Positions 51,191 through 59,967 are shown, counted from the stretch's first letter. The stretch is DNA of 64,000 bases from Bradyrhizobium sp. WSM471 (GCF_000244915.1 NZ_CM001442.1:3968001-4032000), one strand, 5' to 3'. Numbers and translations are program-made. The notes: generated from the sequence alone by a model not told the origin.

Positions 51191-51376
51191 ATGATGACCG
51201 AGGTCCAGGTCCACACCGTCGCGCGCCAGATGCTGGAACAGCATGGTTTTGCTGCGATCGCGAAGGCCGCCGAACAGGCCAGGGCTTGCGAGGGCCGCGG
51301 CGAGGCCGATGACGCCAAAGAGTGGCGTCACATCGCCGACGCGATGAAGATCATCCGCGGTCCGCACCAGAGCTGA
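51191..51376 (+). CDS. Small hypothetical protein, probable stress regulon
   Basis: A 61-residue helical protein (MMTEVQVHTVARQMLEQHGF ... DDAKEWRHIADAMKIIRGP). A GGGAG site lies 7 bases before the ATG. The upstream EcfG promoter suggests induction by general stress. I do not recognise a characterised family, but small helical proteins of this kind are common in Bradyrhizobium genomes. Confidence 0.75.
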   Translation: MMTEVQVHTVARQMLEQHGFAAIAKAAEQARACEGRGEADDAKEWRHIADAMKIIRGPHQS

Positions 51377-51389
51377 CACTCCCGCGCGT

Positions 51390-51641
51390 TCAACGCTCCC
51401 CTCGGTCGGTGCCCTGCGGCGACGTGCGATGCTGCGTCTGCGGCTGGGAGCGCTCGCCCGTCTCCTTGCAGGGGAGCGGCTCCCACGAGCCGTCCGGCGC
51501 CTGCTGATAGGCGCTGCACGATGACGACGAGGTCGATTTGTCCTCGCCCTTCTGGGCGTCGGAATTCTTCGCCAGCACAGGCGCAGTCAGCATGGTGGCG
51601 ACGGCAAACGCCACGGCAAGGAGGACATGGTTGATCCGCAT
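51390..51641 (-). CDS. Small secreted hypothetical protein
   Basis: An 83-residue protein with a signal peptide (MRINHVLLAVAFAVATMLTAPVLAK). The mature part is short and polar, with a Ser run and two Cys (CSAYQQAPDGSWEPLPCKETG) that could form a disulphide. The last 20 residues are Gln/Arg/Thr-rich. No family recognised. It converges with the gene at 51191. Confidence 0.7.
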   Translation of the reverse strand: MRINHVLLAVAFAVATMLTAPVLAKNSDAQKGEDKSTSSSSCSAYQQAPDGSWEPLPCKETGERSQPQTQHRTSPQGTDRGER

Positions 51642-51750
51642 GGGGCTCCCCTGTTCGAGTTCGAAGAGAGCCGCATGCTGGCGAGAATTGTGACGATTAT
51701 TGGCCGAAGCGAAAGTTCCGGCGCGACGTGCTTAACGCCGCGCGATCATG

Positions 51751-52140
51751 CTAGCCGCCCTTGCTGCGGATCAGGCCGGCGAGGTTGGTCTTCTGGGCCT
51801 CGCACCAGCTGGGCATGCCGAGGCGGCGTTGGTTGAGGTCGGTCGCCTGGGTGGCCACTGCGACCTCGGCCATCAGATCGTCGTCCTGCTTCTCGCCCAT
51901 CTTGCCGCCGGTGTGCATCCAGGCGATCGCCTTGCGGACCTTCTCGGTGGTGCCTTCGGGCAGCTGCATCTGCTCCGCCTTCTGCACCAGATCCTGGTAG
52001 ACGATATCGGTGCCCGGACATTCGACCTTGGCGGCGAAGGCCTGCAAGACCAACGTCACATAGGTCGAACGTGGATGGTCGGCCGCCTGGGCCGGCGCCG
52101 CCAGCAGCAACAGGGCCGTCATCAGAAAACCAGTGCGCAT
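51751..52140 (-). CDS. Secreted hypothetical protein, Rap1a/Tai-like
   Basis: A 129-residue protein with a signal peptide (MRTGFLMTALLLLAAPAQAAD). The mature helical domain has two Cys (VECPGTDIVYQDL and PSWCEAQKTNL). The length and helical pattern (AIAWMHTGGKMG) loosely resemble Rap1a/Tai-type periplasmic proteins, but I cannot confirm that. No effector gene is adjacent. Confidence 0.65.
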   Translation of the reverse strand: MRTGFLMTALLLLAAPAQAADHPRSTYVTLVLQAFAAKVECPGTDIVYQDLVQKAEQMQLPEGTTEKVRKAIAWMHTGGKMGEKQDDDLMAEVAVATQATDLNQRRLGMPSWCEAQKTNLAGLIRSKGG

Positions 52141-52232
52141 CCTTGGTACCTCCCCGAATTTTCGGGAAGGCTAGCGGCTGGCGCGCCGCTCCGCAATGGG
52201 GATAGCGTGCGGCCGCGTAGCCGGCCGTCGAG

Positions 52233-52463
52233 TTAGCGCCGCCAGGCCGGCACGGGATCGAGCGGCGTGCGGTAGACCTCTTTGTGATCGCGGTCGGTGA
52301 CGCGCACAGCGCAACCCTTGCTTTGCAGCTCGGGCTTCACCTGCGACAGCTCGGTGGCCAATTGAACGGCGCGATCGGAGGCGACCTCGATGTCTTCGAG
52401 GATGATACCGCCCTGGTTCTTGAACTCTTCACCAACCACGAGATCGAAGGAATAGTAAGGCAT
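52233..52463 (-). CDS. DUF6894-family small protein
   Basis: A 76-residue protein beginning MPYYSFDLVVGEEFKNQGG. The YYSFDL start, the helix SDRAVQLATELSQVKPEL and the strand AVRVTDRDHKEVYR fit the DUF6894 family found widely in bradyrhizobia, function unknown. ATG 52463 gives the family start; the longer frame to 52511 lacks support. Confidence 0.75.
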   Translation of the reverse strand: MPYYSFDLVVGEEFKNQGGIILEDIEVASDRAVQLATELSQVKPELQSKGCAVRVTDRDHKEVYRTPLDPVPAWRR

Positions 52464-52687
52464 CCGAATTCCCCGGTATGACGAATGGAGCTTAGGGTCG
52501 ACATTCAACACATGACCGATGGTACCACTGAGTCGATGTTTATCGAATGAACGGCGCGCGCAATCTCTGTGCTTATGGCGCAGAAATGATGTGCAACATT
52601 CAAGCGTGTTAAGATTTTATTAAATATGTCGGCATGATCATGAGGCATGGAATTGCAGCAGAACCGGGCTCCGGGAACCGGCAGCTG

Positions 52688-52731
52688 CAAGAGAAGGCCG
52701 CCGGCATAGATCCCGACGGCCTTTTCTCTTG
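52688..52731. terminator. Hairpin, probable terminator
   Basis: CAAGAGAAGGCCG and CGGCCTTTTCTCTTG form an inverted repeat with one bulged base around about 16 bases. It lies 110 bases beyond the stop of the minus-strand gene at 52841. The remaining 52464-52840 gap shows no gene. Confidence 0.6.
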
Positions 52732-52840
52732 ATCGAAAACGATCGAAGCATCGCTCCCCGTAGTCATCCGGAGTCAACGCATCACATCGACTCGGACAGC
52801 ATCGCTGGCGCGACGCTTCGTGTCATCGCGTGGCGATCGT

Positions 52841-53848
52841 TCAGCGCAGCGGCATTGGCGGGCGCACGACAGGTCCGTCGTCGTCGGCAACGGCTTGGGT
52901 CGTCGTCACGGGGGCTGCTGGCGGTGGGACCGCCGCGGCCTGCGGCGGCGGGGGCGAATAAGCTGGCATGTAGGTGTGCGACACGACCGGCTTCGGTTTG
53001 CGAACCGGCGGGGCCGCGGGCCGCGGCGGTAGCGCGGACATTTGCGCGCGCGGATCGACGCGCGGCTTCGCATCGGCCACCGGCTTCGGCGCGGGCGGCT
53101 TCGTCATCTCGCGTGCCATCTGCTCCTGGCTTGCCTTCAACTCGGCGATGTTGGCCTTGAGCTGCTCGATCTGTTGCGCCATCGCGGCGAGATCGCGCGT
53201 CATCGACTGCACCGATTGTACAGGATCGGATTGTGTTGCCGTGGGCACCGCTGCTGCAACCTGAGTGGCAGGCGGAGCCGCAGCTTGATCGACCGCTTGA
53301 TCTGTTGCAGCCTGGTCCGTTGCGGCCTGGTCCGCAGGGGGCGCGGCCTGCGCGGCGGCGACCGGTGCCGTCCGCGAGGTCGAAGGCAGCAGCGACGCCA
53401 ATGCCGGCGTCCATTCGGCGAGCATCTGTCTTGCGGTGTCGCCATGTTGTTCCCACGCGACAGTGGCGGCCGCGCTTCCGCCCGCAAACAGCATCGTGAC
53501 GAACGCGCCACGCAGCCATTTGCCAGCCGAGGAGCGCTTCTGACGGCTGAGGCCATCATCGGCCGCGACGCGCACGGCGGTGTCGACCGAGGGCGCTGCC
53601 GCCTGCGGCTCCGCGACGGGACTGAACTTCGGCTCCGGATCCATTCTGGGCTTCAGCGCGAACGCCGGATCTATCTTGGCTTCCCGACGGGCCGTGATCT
53701 CAGGCGCGAGCGCGGGCGCGACGCTGAGAGGGCGCGAGGCCAGCACGATGTCAGGCGAAATCTGCACGGCGTCGTGCGGGTCGTTGTTCGTGACCGTGTC
53801 CTTCACGATCTCATCGACGATTTGCCGAGAGTTCAGCGTCGCGAGCAT
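52841..53848 (-). CDS. Single-pass membrane protein with Ala/Pro-rich periplasmic region
   Basis: A 335-residue protein. A cytoplasmic part of about 115 residues is followed by one transmembrane helix (WLRGAFVTMLFAGGSAAATVAW). The external part has an imperfect repeat (ADQAATDQAATDQAVDQAA), a predicted coiled coil (SVQSMTRDLAAMAQQIEQLKANIAELKASQEQMAREM) and a Pro-rich tail. AAGGAG precedes ATG 53848. I do not recognise a characterised family; an envelope scaffold is a guess. Confidence 0.75.
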   Translation of the reverse strand: MLATLNSRQIVDEIVKDTVTNNDPHDAVQISPDIVLASRPLSVAPALAPEITARREAKIDPAFALKPRMDPEPKFSPVAEPQAAAPSVDTAVRVAADDGLSRQKRSSAGKWLRGAFVTMLFAGGSAAATVAWEQHGDTARQMLAEWTPALASLLPSTSRTAPVAAAQAAPPADQAATDQAATDQAVDQAAAPPATQVAAAVPTATQSDPVQSVQSMTRDLAAMAQQIEQLKANIAELKASQEQMAREMTKPPAPKPVADAKPRVDPRAQMSALPPRPAAPPVRKPKPVVSHTYMPAYSPPPPQAAAVPPPAAPVTTTQAVADDDGPVVRPPMPLR

Positions 53849-54167
53849 CGCAACTCCTTTGAAGCCTGGGTGTTTTGAAGCCCAAGTGTTGAGTAGTTGA
53901 AGTGTTGGCCGTCCGCATTCGCGCGAGCAGATCCGTGAGGTGAGCCCATCCAATTCCCCGAGGCCCAAGCACATGACGCACGAGTCCAGCCGGGTTTGAC
54001 CAAAGCAAGGCGAGGGGATGGAGACTGTGCGACGCTCTTGCGCCGTTTGTGGTGATGGAACCCGCCTCAGAAAACACGCGCAATTGTTCCGCCATGCCTT
54101 GTTTTCAGCACGATTTTGGCAGCATCTGGGGTCGCTGGGGGTGCTGCTATCGCTATCGGGGCCGGCG
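53849..54167. other. Divergent region between membrane protein and L,D-transpeptidase
   Basis: This 319-base stretch presumably holds both promoters. Both genes' frames are open through parts of it: the plus frame could begin at ATG 54018, and the minus frame extends to 54262. These extensions give unusual Cys/Arg-rich sequence and I do not accept them. No operator was recognised. Confidence 0.4.
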
Positions 54168-54821
54168 GTGCCAAGATCCTTATTCGTTCTATTCGTCCTT
54201 GCCATGCTTCCGTTGGGCGGCTGCATGCAGACGACGCTTTCGCCATCGACGGACGCAAGCATGACGCCGCGCGACCGGCAGTTGCTCGCGCATACGCCGT
54301 ACGCGCAGGCGAACGTGCCCGAGCAATATCTTCGTCACATCGTCGATTATCCGCGCAAGGAGCAGCCGGGCACGATCCTGGTCGATACCGATGCGCGCTA
54401 TCTCTATTTCGTGCTGCCCGACGGCAAGGCGATCCGCTACGGCGTCGCGGTCGGCGAGGAAGCCATGGCGTTCTCCGGAGTCGCGCGGGTCGGTCGTCTT
54501 GCAGAATGGCCGGACTGGGTTCCGACGGCGGATATCCAGGCGCGGCTCGGACCCTATCCGGCGCGCGTGCCCGGCGGCCCCGCCAATCCGCTGGGAGCGC
54601 GGGGCATCTATCTCTATGCCGGCAACAAGGACACGCTCTACCGTATCCACGGCACCAACCAGCCGGAATATATTGGGCAAGCGATCTCGTCGGGATGCAT
54701 CCGGATGCGCAACGAGGACGTGATCGATCTCTATGACCGGGTGAAGCTCAATTCAACGGTCGTGGTGCTGCCGCCCGGACAAAACGCGCAAGTCGAGGCG
54801 CGACCCAGCTGGCGCGGGTGA
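54168..54821 (+). CDS. L,D-transpeptidase (YkuD) lipoprotein
   Basis: About 217 residues. A lipoprotein signal (PRSLFVLFVLAMLPLGGC) would leave an acylated Cys, anchoring the enzyme in the envelope. The YkuD domain has YLYFVLPDGKAIRYGVAVG, HGTNQPEYIG and the catalytic SSGCIRMRNEDVIDLYDRV. It forms 3-3 peptidoglycan cross-links or attaches proteins. GTG 54168 is the start that best exposes the lipobox; ATG 54018 would add 50 residues and bury it. Confidence 0.85.
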   Translation: MPRSLFVLFVLAMLPLGGCMQTTLSPSTDASMTPRDRQLLAHTPYAQANVPEQYLRHIVDYPRKEQPGTILVDTDARYLYFVLPDGKAIRYGVAVGEEAMAFSGVARVGRLAEWPDWVPTADIQARLGPYPARVPGGPANPLGARGIYLYAGNKDTLYRIHGTNQPEYIGQAISSGCIRMRNEDVIDLYDRVKLNSTVVVLPPGQNAQVEARPSWRG

Positions 54822-54828
54822 GGTCGCC

Positions 54829-55254
54829 CTAGTTCTCGGGACGGGCAACGCGCCATTGCAGCGTCGTGGCATTGCCGTTGGCCTCGCCCGGCGCCTTGTC
54901 GGCCGGCGAGGTGTAGAGCGGACGATAGCGATATGCCCACATCTTGCTGCCGTCGTTGCGGTTGATCACGGTGAAGTCGCCGATCGCCTTGGCATCGGCC
55001 GTTGCGGATAGCGGAACCCAGCTCTCGACGCATTTGCCGTTGCAGTTCGACGTCTTGCCGGTGGTATCGCGCTCGTAATAATAGAGCGTCATGCCGTTGA
55101 GGTCGACGAGCGTCGGACCCTGCTTGGTCAGGATCACCTTCGCCGGTGAGGTCGCGGGCTTCGGCGGAGGAGGGGCATCGCCGCCGCCATGGCCGTTCGC
55201 GAGCGCCGGAGCGGTCGAGAGCGCGATCGCCGCCGCAATGAGGAACCTGAACAT
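54829..55254 (-). CDS. Secreted protein of the lipoprotein_15/COG4315 family
   Basis: A 141-residue protein with a signal peptide (MFRFLIAAAIALSTAPALANG) and a Pro linker. The domain contains the motif GMTLYYYERDTTGKTSNCNGKCVESWVPL, with the Y-x4-D and CxxxC pattern of this family, then MWAYRYRPLYTSPADKAPG. Function unknown; members are secreted and often stress-related. It converges with the transpeptidase gene. Confidence 0.82.
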   Translation of the reverse strand: MFRFLIAAAIALSTAPALANGHGGGDAPPPPKPATSPAKVILTKQGPTLVDLNGMTLYYYERDTTGKTSNCNGKCVESWVPLSATADAKAIGDFTVINRNDGSKMWAYRYRPLYTSPADKAPGEANGNATTLQWRVARPEN

Positions 55255-55434
55255 CCGAAACTCCAGACCGGCAAAGTTAATCGCGCGTTAAACGCCGAAT
55301 GCCGCCGACCGTAACAGCCGAAGGTTAGTTCCTGGTTTCGCGGATCTGCGACAATTACTGGTAGAATTACGGGGGCTTTTTGTCTTGGCGCGTCTTCTTG
55401 ACGCGAACCGGCGTCCACTTCGCTCGAAAACGCT

Positions 55435-55899
55435 CTATGCCTGCACCTCGCGCAGCGGGGCGCGGCTGAGCTCGTTGCCGGCGGCGATGGCCTTGTGCAG
55501 GAGGCGCATCAGATCCTCACCTTCTTTTGCGCTGAGGCCGCGCAGCATGATGCGTTGCGCGGATTCGACGGCGGGCGTGATCTTGCGCAACGTGCGGCGG
55601 CCTTTGTCGGTGATCTCGAGCTCGCGGGCACGACGGTCGCGGCGCGAGGCGCGGCGCTCCGCGAGCCCCTTCTGCACGAGACGGTCGATTACGCCGGTGA
55701 TGGTGGTGCGGTCGTAGGCGATCAATCCTGCGAGCGTCACCTGGTCTAGGCCCGGATTGGCCTTGATGGTCGCGAGCGCGGCGTATTGCACCGGCGTGAG
55801 GTCGAAGCCGGCATCCCCAACCTCGGCCAAAAACACCGCGACCGCGATCTGCTGGAATCGGCGCGCAAGATGTCCGGGCATGTCGTTGTTGTCTTTCAC
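55435..55899 (-). CDS. MarR-family regulator of the monooxygenase gene
   Basis: A 154-residue regulator with the MarR winged helix: LTPVQYAALATIKANPGLDQVTLAGLIAYDRTTITGVIDRLVQKGLAERRASRRDRRARELEITDKGR. GTG 55899 has GGAG 7 bases upstream and is the likely start. It is divergent from the 3-hydroxybenzoate 4-monooxygenase gene, and a repeat in the promoter between them is a likely operator. MarR proteins near such genes typically sense aromatic acids. Confidence 0.85.
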   Translation of the reverse strand: MKDNNDMPGHLARRFQQIAVAVFLAEVGDAGFDLTPVQYAALATIKANPGLDQVTLAGLIAYDRTTITGVIDRLVQKGLAERRASRRDRRARELEITDKGRRTLRKITPAVESAQRIMLRGLSAKEGEDLMRLLHKAIAAGNELSRAPLREVQA

Positions 55900-55934
55900 C
55901 GAATTTCTCCGTTGGCGCAGGACGGCCGGGATCG

Positions 55935-55965
55935 TTGACAAGCATACTGATAGTCAGCATACTGA
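55935..55965 (+). promoter_or_regulatory. Promoter of the monooxygenase gene with MarR operator candidate
   Basis: TTGACA (55935-55940) and CATACT (55958-55963) are 17 bases apart. Between and over them GCATACTGA is repeated directly (55942-55950, 55957-55965), and ATACTGATAGTCAGCAT forms a 7-3-7 palindrome with one mismatch. Binding of MarR here would block the promoter. Confidence 0.6.
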
Positions 55966-56002
55966 GCAATATCCAAACAGAACGTTTCCGGGAGAGGTGC
56001 TC

Positions 56003-57925
56003 ATGCAATTCCATCTCAATGGATTTCAGCCGGGCGACCCTGAGATCGCCGATCCCGCCGCGCGCATTCAGGCTTCGGGCGCAACGGGGGGCGTGCCCGA
56101 AGAGGTTGATGTCCTCATCGTCGGCTGTGGCCCTGCGGGCCTGACGCTCGCGGCCCAGCTTGCGCAGTTTGCCGACATCAAGACCTGCATCGTCGAGCAG
56201 AAGCCGGACCGCTTGCTGGTCGGGCAGGCCGACGGCATCGCCTGCCGCACCATGGAGATGTTCCACGCCTTCGGATTCAGCGAGCGCGTCCTGAAGGAAG
56301 CTTGTTGGGTGAACGAGACGACGTTCTGGAAGCCGGACGAGCGGGTGCCGGAACATATCGTCCGCAGCGGCCGGGTGCAGGATGTCGAGGACGGTTTGTC
56401 GGAATTCCCGCATGTCATCCTCAACCAGGCGCGCGTCCATGACGGCTTTCTCGACGTCATGCGCAAAGCACCGGCCAGGCTCGAGCCCCATTACAGCCGG
56501 CGCCTGCTCGACCTTCAGGTCGATCCGGCCGCGGGTCCCGCCAACCATGCCGTGACGGCCCGGCTCGAACGGGTCGATGCCGGGAACGAGGGCAAGGTCG
56601 AGACGATCAAGGCGCGTTATGTCGTCGGCTGCGACGGCGCCCGCAGCATGGTGCGCAAATCGATCAGCCGCGAGCTACTCGGCGATTCCGCCAATCATGC
56701 CTGGGGCGTGATGGACGTGCTGGCGGTGACCGATTTTCCCGACATCCGCTTCAAGGCCCTGATCCAGTCGGCAAAGGACGGCAGCCTGCTGATCATTCCG
56801 CGCGAGGGCGGCTACATGGTCCGCCTCTATGTCGAGCTCGCCAAGCTCGACATCGGCGAGCGCGTCGCCAATCGCAACATCACCGCCGATGACGTGATCG
56901 CGAAGGCGCAGCGGATCCTGAAGCCGTATACGCTCGATGTGAAGGAGATCGCGTGGTGGTCGGTCTACGAGATCGGCCAGCGACTGACCGACAAGTTCGA
57001 CGACGTGCCGGAGACCGAGATCGCTACGCGTCTGCCGCGGATCTTCATCGCTGGCGATGCCTGCCACACCCACAGCCCGAAGGCGGGGCAGGGCATGAAC
57101 GTCTCGATGCAGGACGCCTTCAATCTCGGCTGGAAGCTCGCTGCCGTTTTGCGGAAGCAGTCTGCGCCGAGCCTGCTGCATTCCTATTCGGCCGAGCGCC
57201 AGGCAGTTGCGAAAGAGCTGATCGATTTCGATCGCGAATGGGCGGGGATTCTTGCATCCGCCGCCAAGGTCGGCGGCGCCGATGCCGCCAGGACGCAGGA
57301 CTATTTCGTGAGGCACGGTCGCTACACCGCGGGCACGGCGACGCATTACCGCCCGTCGGTTCTGACCGGAGCGACGTCCCACCAGCAGCTCGCGACAGGC
57401 TTGGTCATCGGCACGCGCTTTCATTCCGCGCCGGTGATCCGGCTTGCGGATGCCAAGCCGGTGCATCTCGGTCATGCTGCGCCGGCGGATGGCCGCTTCC
57501 GCATCTACGCTTTCTCCGGCGCTGAGAATCCGGCAGCAGCCGGCTCGGCCATTCGCGCCTTGTGCCGTTTTCTCTCCGAGGCGCGGGAGTCGCCCGTCAG
57601 GCGTTTCACGCCCGCGACCGCCGACATCGACAGCGTGATCGATCTGCGGGCGGTCTTCCAGCAGGATCATCCCGAACTCGTCGTCGAGGCGATGCCCGCG
57701 CTGCTGCTTCCGCGCAAGGGCCGGTACGGCCTGATCGATTACGAGAAGATGTTCTGTCCGGACCTCAAGAATGGTCAGGACGTTTTCACCATGCGCGGTA
57801 TCGATCGCAAGGCCGGCTGCATGGTCGTGGTGCGGCCGGATCAGTACGTCGCGACCGTGCTGCCGCTCGATGATTTTGCTGCGCTTGCTGCATACTTCGA
57901 CGGCTTCATGCTGCAAGTGAACTGA
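56003..57925 (+). CDS. mobA: 3-Hydroxybenzoate 4-monooxygenase
   Basis: A 640-residue FAD monooxygenase converting 3-hydroxybenzoate to protocatechuate with NADPH and O2. It begins MQFHLNGFQPGDP, as in MobA of Comamonas. The Rossmann motif is GCGPAG at 41-46, the DG motif VGCDGARS, and the GD motif AGDACHTHSPKAGQG; the thioredoxin-like C-terminal domain ends the chain. The match to MobA is along the whole length as I remember that family, so I am confident. GGGAG precedes ATG 56003. A divergent MarR gene likely controls it; no protocatechuate genes are in the window. Confidence 0.9.
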   Translation: MQFHLNGFQPGDPEIADPAARIQASGATGGVPEEVDVLIVGCGPAGLTLAAQLAQFADIKTCIVEQKPDRLLVGQADGIACRTMEMFHAFGFSERVLKEACWVNETTFWKPDERVPEHIVRSGRVQDVEDGLSEFPHVILNQARVHDGFLDVMRKAPARLEPHYSRRLLDLQVDPAAGPANHAVTARLERVDAGNEGKVETIKARYVVGCDGARSMVRKSISRELLGDSANHAWGVMDVLAVTDFPDIRFKALIQSAKDGSLLIIPREGGYMVRLYVELAKLDIGERVANRNITADDVIAKAQRILKPYTLDVKEIAWWSVYEIGQRLTDKFDDVPETEIATRLPRIFIAGDACHTHSPKAGQGMNVSMQDAFNLGWKLAAVLRKQSAPSLLHSYSAERQAVAKELIDFDREWAGILASAAKVGGADAARTQDYFVRHGRYTAGTATHYRPSVLTGATSHQQLATGLVIGTRFHSAPVIRLADAKPVHLGHAAPADGRFRIYAFSGAENPAAAGSAIRALCRFLSEARESPVRRFTPATADIDSVIDLRAVFQQDHPELVVEAMPALLLPRKGRYGLIDYEKMFCPDLKNGQDVFTMRGIDRKAGCMVVVRPDQYVATVLPLDDFAALAAYFDGFMLQVN

Positions 57926-58028
57926 CGGCTGGCAGTGCTCTTGCGCGCTGTGTCGATGAACGGCGAATGAATATTGAACCGCGCGCGGCATCCGTCTCGA
58001 TCTTTTGACGGATGAGGCCTTCTTACGC

Positions 58029-58053
58029 GGAACGCCCGTTCTGTCTGCGCGTT
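58029..58053 (+). promoter_or_regulatory. EcfG-type general stress promoter
   Basis: GGAAC (58029-58033) and CGTT (58050-58053) are 16 bases apart, a full consensus match. GGAACG/CGTTCC also makes the site symmetrical, so it reads as EcfG on both strands. It lies 27 bases before the SH3-protein ATG. Confidence 0.65.
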
Positions 58054-58079
58054 CCGACTCCAAAGAGGAGGACTACGCC

Positions 58080-59081
58080 ATGAAATTCCGAAGCGTGCTG
58101 TTAGCCGCATTGCTGCTCGCCCCGACGGCCGCAATGGCCGCACCGGGCATGGTCACCGTCTCGACCGGCCTGCGCGCCGGGCCGGGTCCGGGCTTTCCGC
58201 TGGTCGATCGCATCCCCGAGGGCGCTCGCGTCGATATCCATGGTTGCCTGCGCGGCAACGCCTGGTGCGACGTGAGCTTCTCCGACGACCGTGGCTGGGT
58301 GTCGTCGCAATATCTCGAAAATCTCTACCGCCATCACTACGTCTATCTCCCCGACTATGTCGACGAGATCGACGTGCCAATCGTCCCCTTCGTGCTGACC
58401 TCGTACTGGTCGAGCTATTATCAGGGGCGGCCCTGGTATCGGCGGCATGCCCACTGGAATAGCTACTGGACTTCGCATCAGCGCGACGCGATGCGGATGA
58501 CGATCGATCCGCGCGCGGCTCGCATCGGTCGCGCGGCAACCCGCGATGCGGCGGTCGCACTCGGGCGCAACGGTGCGAATGTCAGGGAAAATATGAAGGA
58601 AAGTGTCAAGGGCACGGCCGCGGTCTCCGGCCGTGATGCCATAACTTCACGACACGACGCCGCGATGGCCAGGCACCAGACGGCAGTGACGACGGATCGG
58701 AGCCGTGCGGGACGAAGCGAGCGCATCGCGCATGAGCGGACCAATCTTCAGGGCCGCAATCCGCGCGATGCACAAGCCCGCATCATGCACGAGCAGGCCG
58801 CACAACACCGCGCGGCTGTGCGTGCGCAGCCGATGGCGCGCCCGCATGAGGCGCCGCGTATATCAGCGGCACCCGCGAGCCGGCCCGCGATGCCGCATGT
58901 GGCCCAACCCAATGTGAGCCACGGCTCGCCGATGAACGCTCACGCCCAAATGCCGGCGCCGCGCGCGGCTGCGCCTGCGATGCCTCATGGCGGTGGTGGC
59001 GGCGCACCTCACATCAACGCCGCGCCGCACGGCGGCGGTGCGCCAGCAGGCGGCCCGGGTGGCGGGCACCAAAAGCACTAG
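58080..59081 (+). CDS. Secreted SH3-domain protein with long His/Ala/Pro-rich tail
   Basis: A 333-residue protein with a signal peptide (MKFRSVLLAALLLAPTAAMA). A bacterial SH3b domain follows (about 22-80, VTVSTGLRAGPGPGFPLVDRIPEGARVDIHGC...WCDVSF...GWVSSQYLENLY). A Tyr/Trp-rich segment and a long basic, His/Ala/Pro/Gly-rich tail end in GGGAPAGGPGGGHQKH. SH3b domains bind cell-wall material. GAGGAG precedes ATG 58080, and an EcfG promoter lies upstream, so it is probably a stress-induced envelope protein. Confidence 0.82.
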   Translation: MKFRSVLLAALLLAPTAAMAAPGMVTVSTGLRAGPGPGFPLVDRIPEGARVDIHGCLRGNAWCDVSFSDDRGWVSSQYLENLYRHHYVYLPDYVDEIDVPIVPFVLTSYWSSYYQGRPWYRRHAHWNSYWTSHQRDAMRMTIDPRAARIGRAATRDAAVALGRNGANVRENMKESVKGTAAVSGRDAITSRHDAAMARHQTAVTTDRSRAGRSERIAHERTNLQGRNPRDAQARIMHEQAAQHRAAVRAQPMARPHEAPRISAAPASRPAMPHVAQPNVSHGSPMNAHAQMPAPRAAAPAMPHGGGGGAPHINAAPHGGGAPAGGPGGGHQKH

Positions 59082-59092
59082 AGTTGCCAACG

Positions 59093-59118
59093 AAAGCCCG
59101 GCCTTCACGCCGGGCTTT
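59093..59118 (+). terminator. Rho-independent terminator after the SH3 gene
   Basis: AAAGCCCGGC pairs exactly with GCCGGGCTTT around a 6-base loop, followed by a short T-rich stretch. It lies 11 bases after the stop codon. Confidence 0.8.
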
Positions 59119-59255
59119 CTGCTTGGGCCGGAGCGGGTTCCCGGCGCGTATAATTTAAGGAAGTTCTTCGCGGGCAGATTTCATCGATCGTAATATGTCT
59201 ACTCAAAGCTGTAAGCATTCCACTCGGGGCAGCGGGGCACGGGAGGATGACGACG

Positions 59256-59534
59256 ATGAGACAGAACCAGGCGGAGACGCGCCGCCACAATGTCGCGAAG
59301 CGGTCGATGACCAAGGAAGCCAAGCAGCTGTCCGGCCTGATTGCCGGATTGCGCGAATCTCTCGAGATGATTCAAAAGGAGCGATCGAGCACCAAACTCT
59401 CCGGCGCCGAGATGGGCCTTCTCGACGAACGCCGCAACAATTTGTTGCTGACCATTGCAGCCCTCGATGACCGCCTCTCGGCAGTGCAAGGACTGATCGA
59501 TCTCGGCCGTCCCCATATCATTCGTGTCCACTGA
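59256..59534 (+). CDS. Small hypothetical coiled-coil protein
   Basis: A 92-residue protein. After a basic N terminus (MRQNQAETRRHNVAKR) it is almost wholly helical with heptad-like spacing (LSGLIAGLRESLEMIQKERSS, LLDERRNNLLLTIAALDDRLSAVQGLIDLG), suggesting a coiled coil. GGGAGG lies 9 bases before ATG 59256. No family recognised. Confidence 0.65.
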   Translation: MRQNQAETRRHNVAKRSMTKEAKQLSGLIAGLRESLEMIQKERSSTKLSGAEMGLLDERRNNLLLTIAALDDRLSAVQGLIDLGRPHIIRVH

Positions 59535-59553
59535 TCGGAGCGCAGACCTGATG

Positions 59554-59829
59554 CTATCGGCTTCGTCGCGGCGGCGACGGAACCAGGCTCAGCTGCCGGC
59601 TCTGCCTGGCATAGGGATTGGCGTAGCACTGGGCGGACTGCCCGGAGGCAGTGGCGGCGCACTGCGCCATCGTCGCAAAACTGCAATCGATGCTGCGGCC
59701 GTCGATCGTGTAGATCTCGATGCAGACGGGACGCGGGTCGTAGGTCTGCGCGGCCAGCGGCATCACGCCGAGCAGGTCCGCACCAAACCAGCCCACGACA
59801 AGCAAAATCGCGCTCATGATGCGGCGCAC
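59554..59829 (-). CDS. DUF3551 secreted protein
   Basis: A 91-residue protein with a signal peptide (MRRIMSAILLVVGWFGADLLGVMPLAAQ). The mature part (YDPRPVCIEIYTIDG, IDCSFATMAQCAATASGQSAQCYANP) has the four-Cys pattern of DUF3551, a family abundant in bradyrhizobia, function unknown. GGAGG precedes the GTG start at 59829. It converges with the gene at 59256. Confidence 0.82.
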   Translation of the reverse strand: MRRIMSAILLVVGWFGADLLGVMPLAAQTYDPRPVCIEIYTIDGRSIDCSFATMAQCAATASGQSAQCYANPYARQSRQLSLVPSPPRRSR

Positions 59830-59967
59830 GATCAACCTCCATCGTTCGGCCGGAACCAGGCACAATGCTGCCTTGGATGGCATCAAATTGCCACGCTCCC
59901 GGCGAATTGCCGCCAAAGCCCGCTGCCACGACGAGAGCGGGTGCAGGGCAACGGTAGGGGATGTGCA

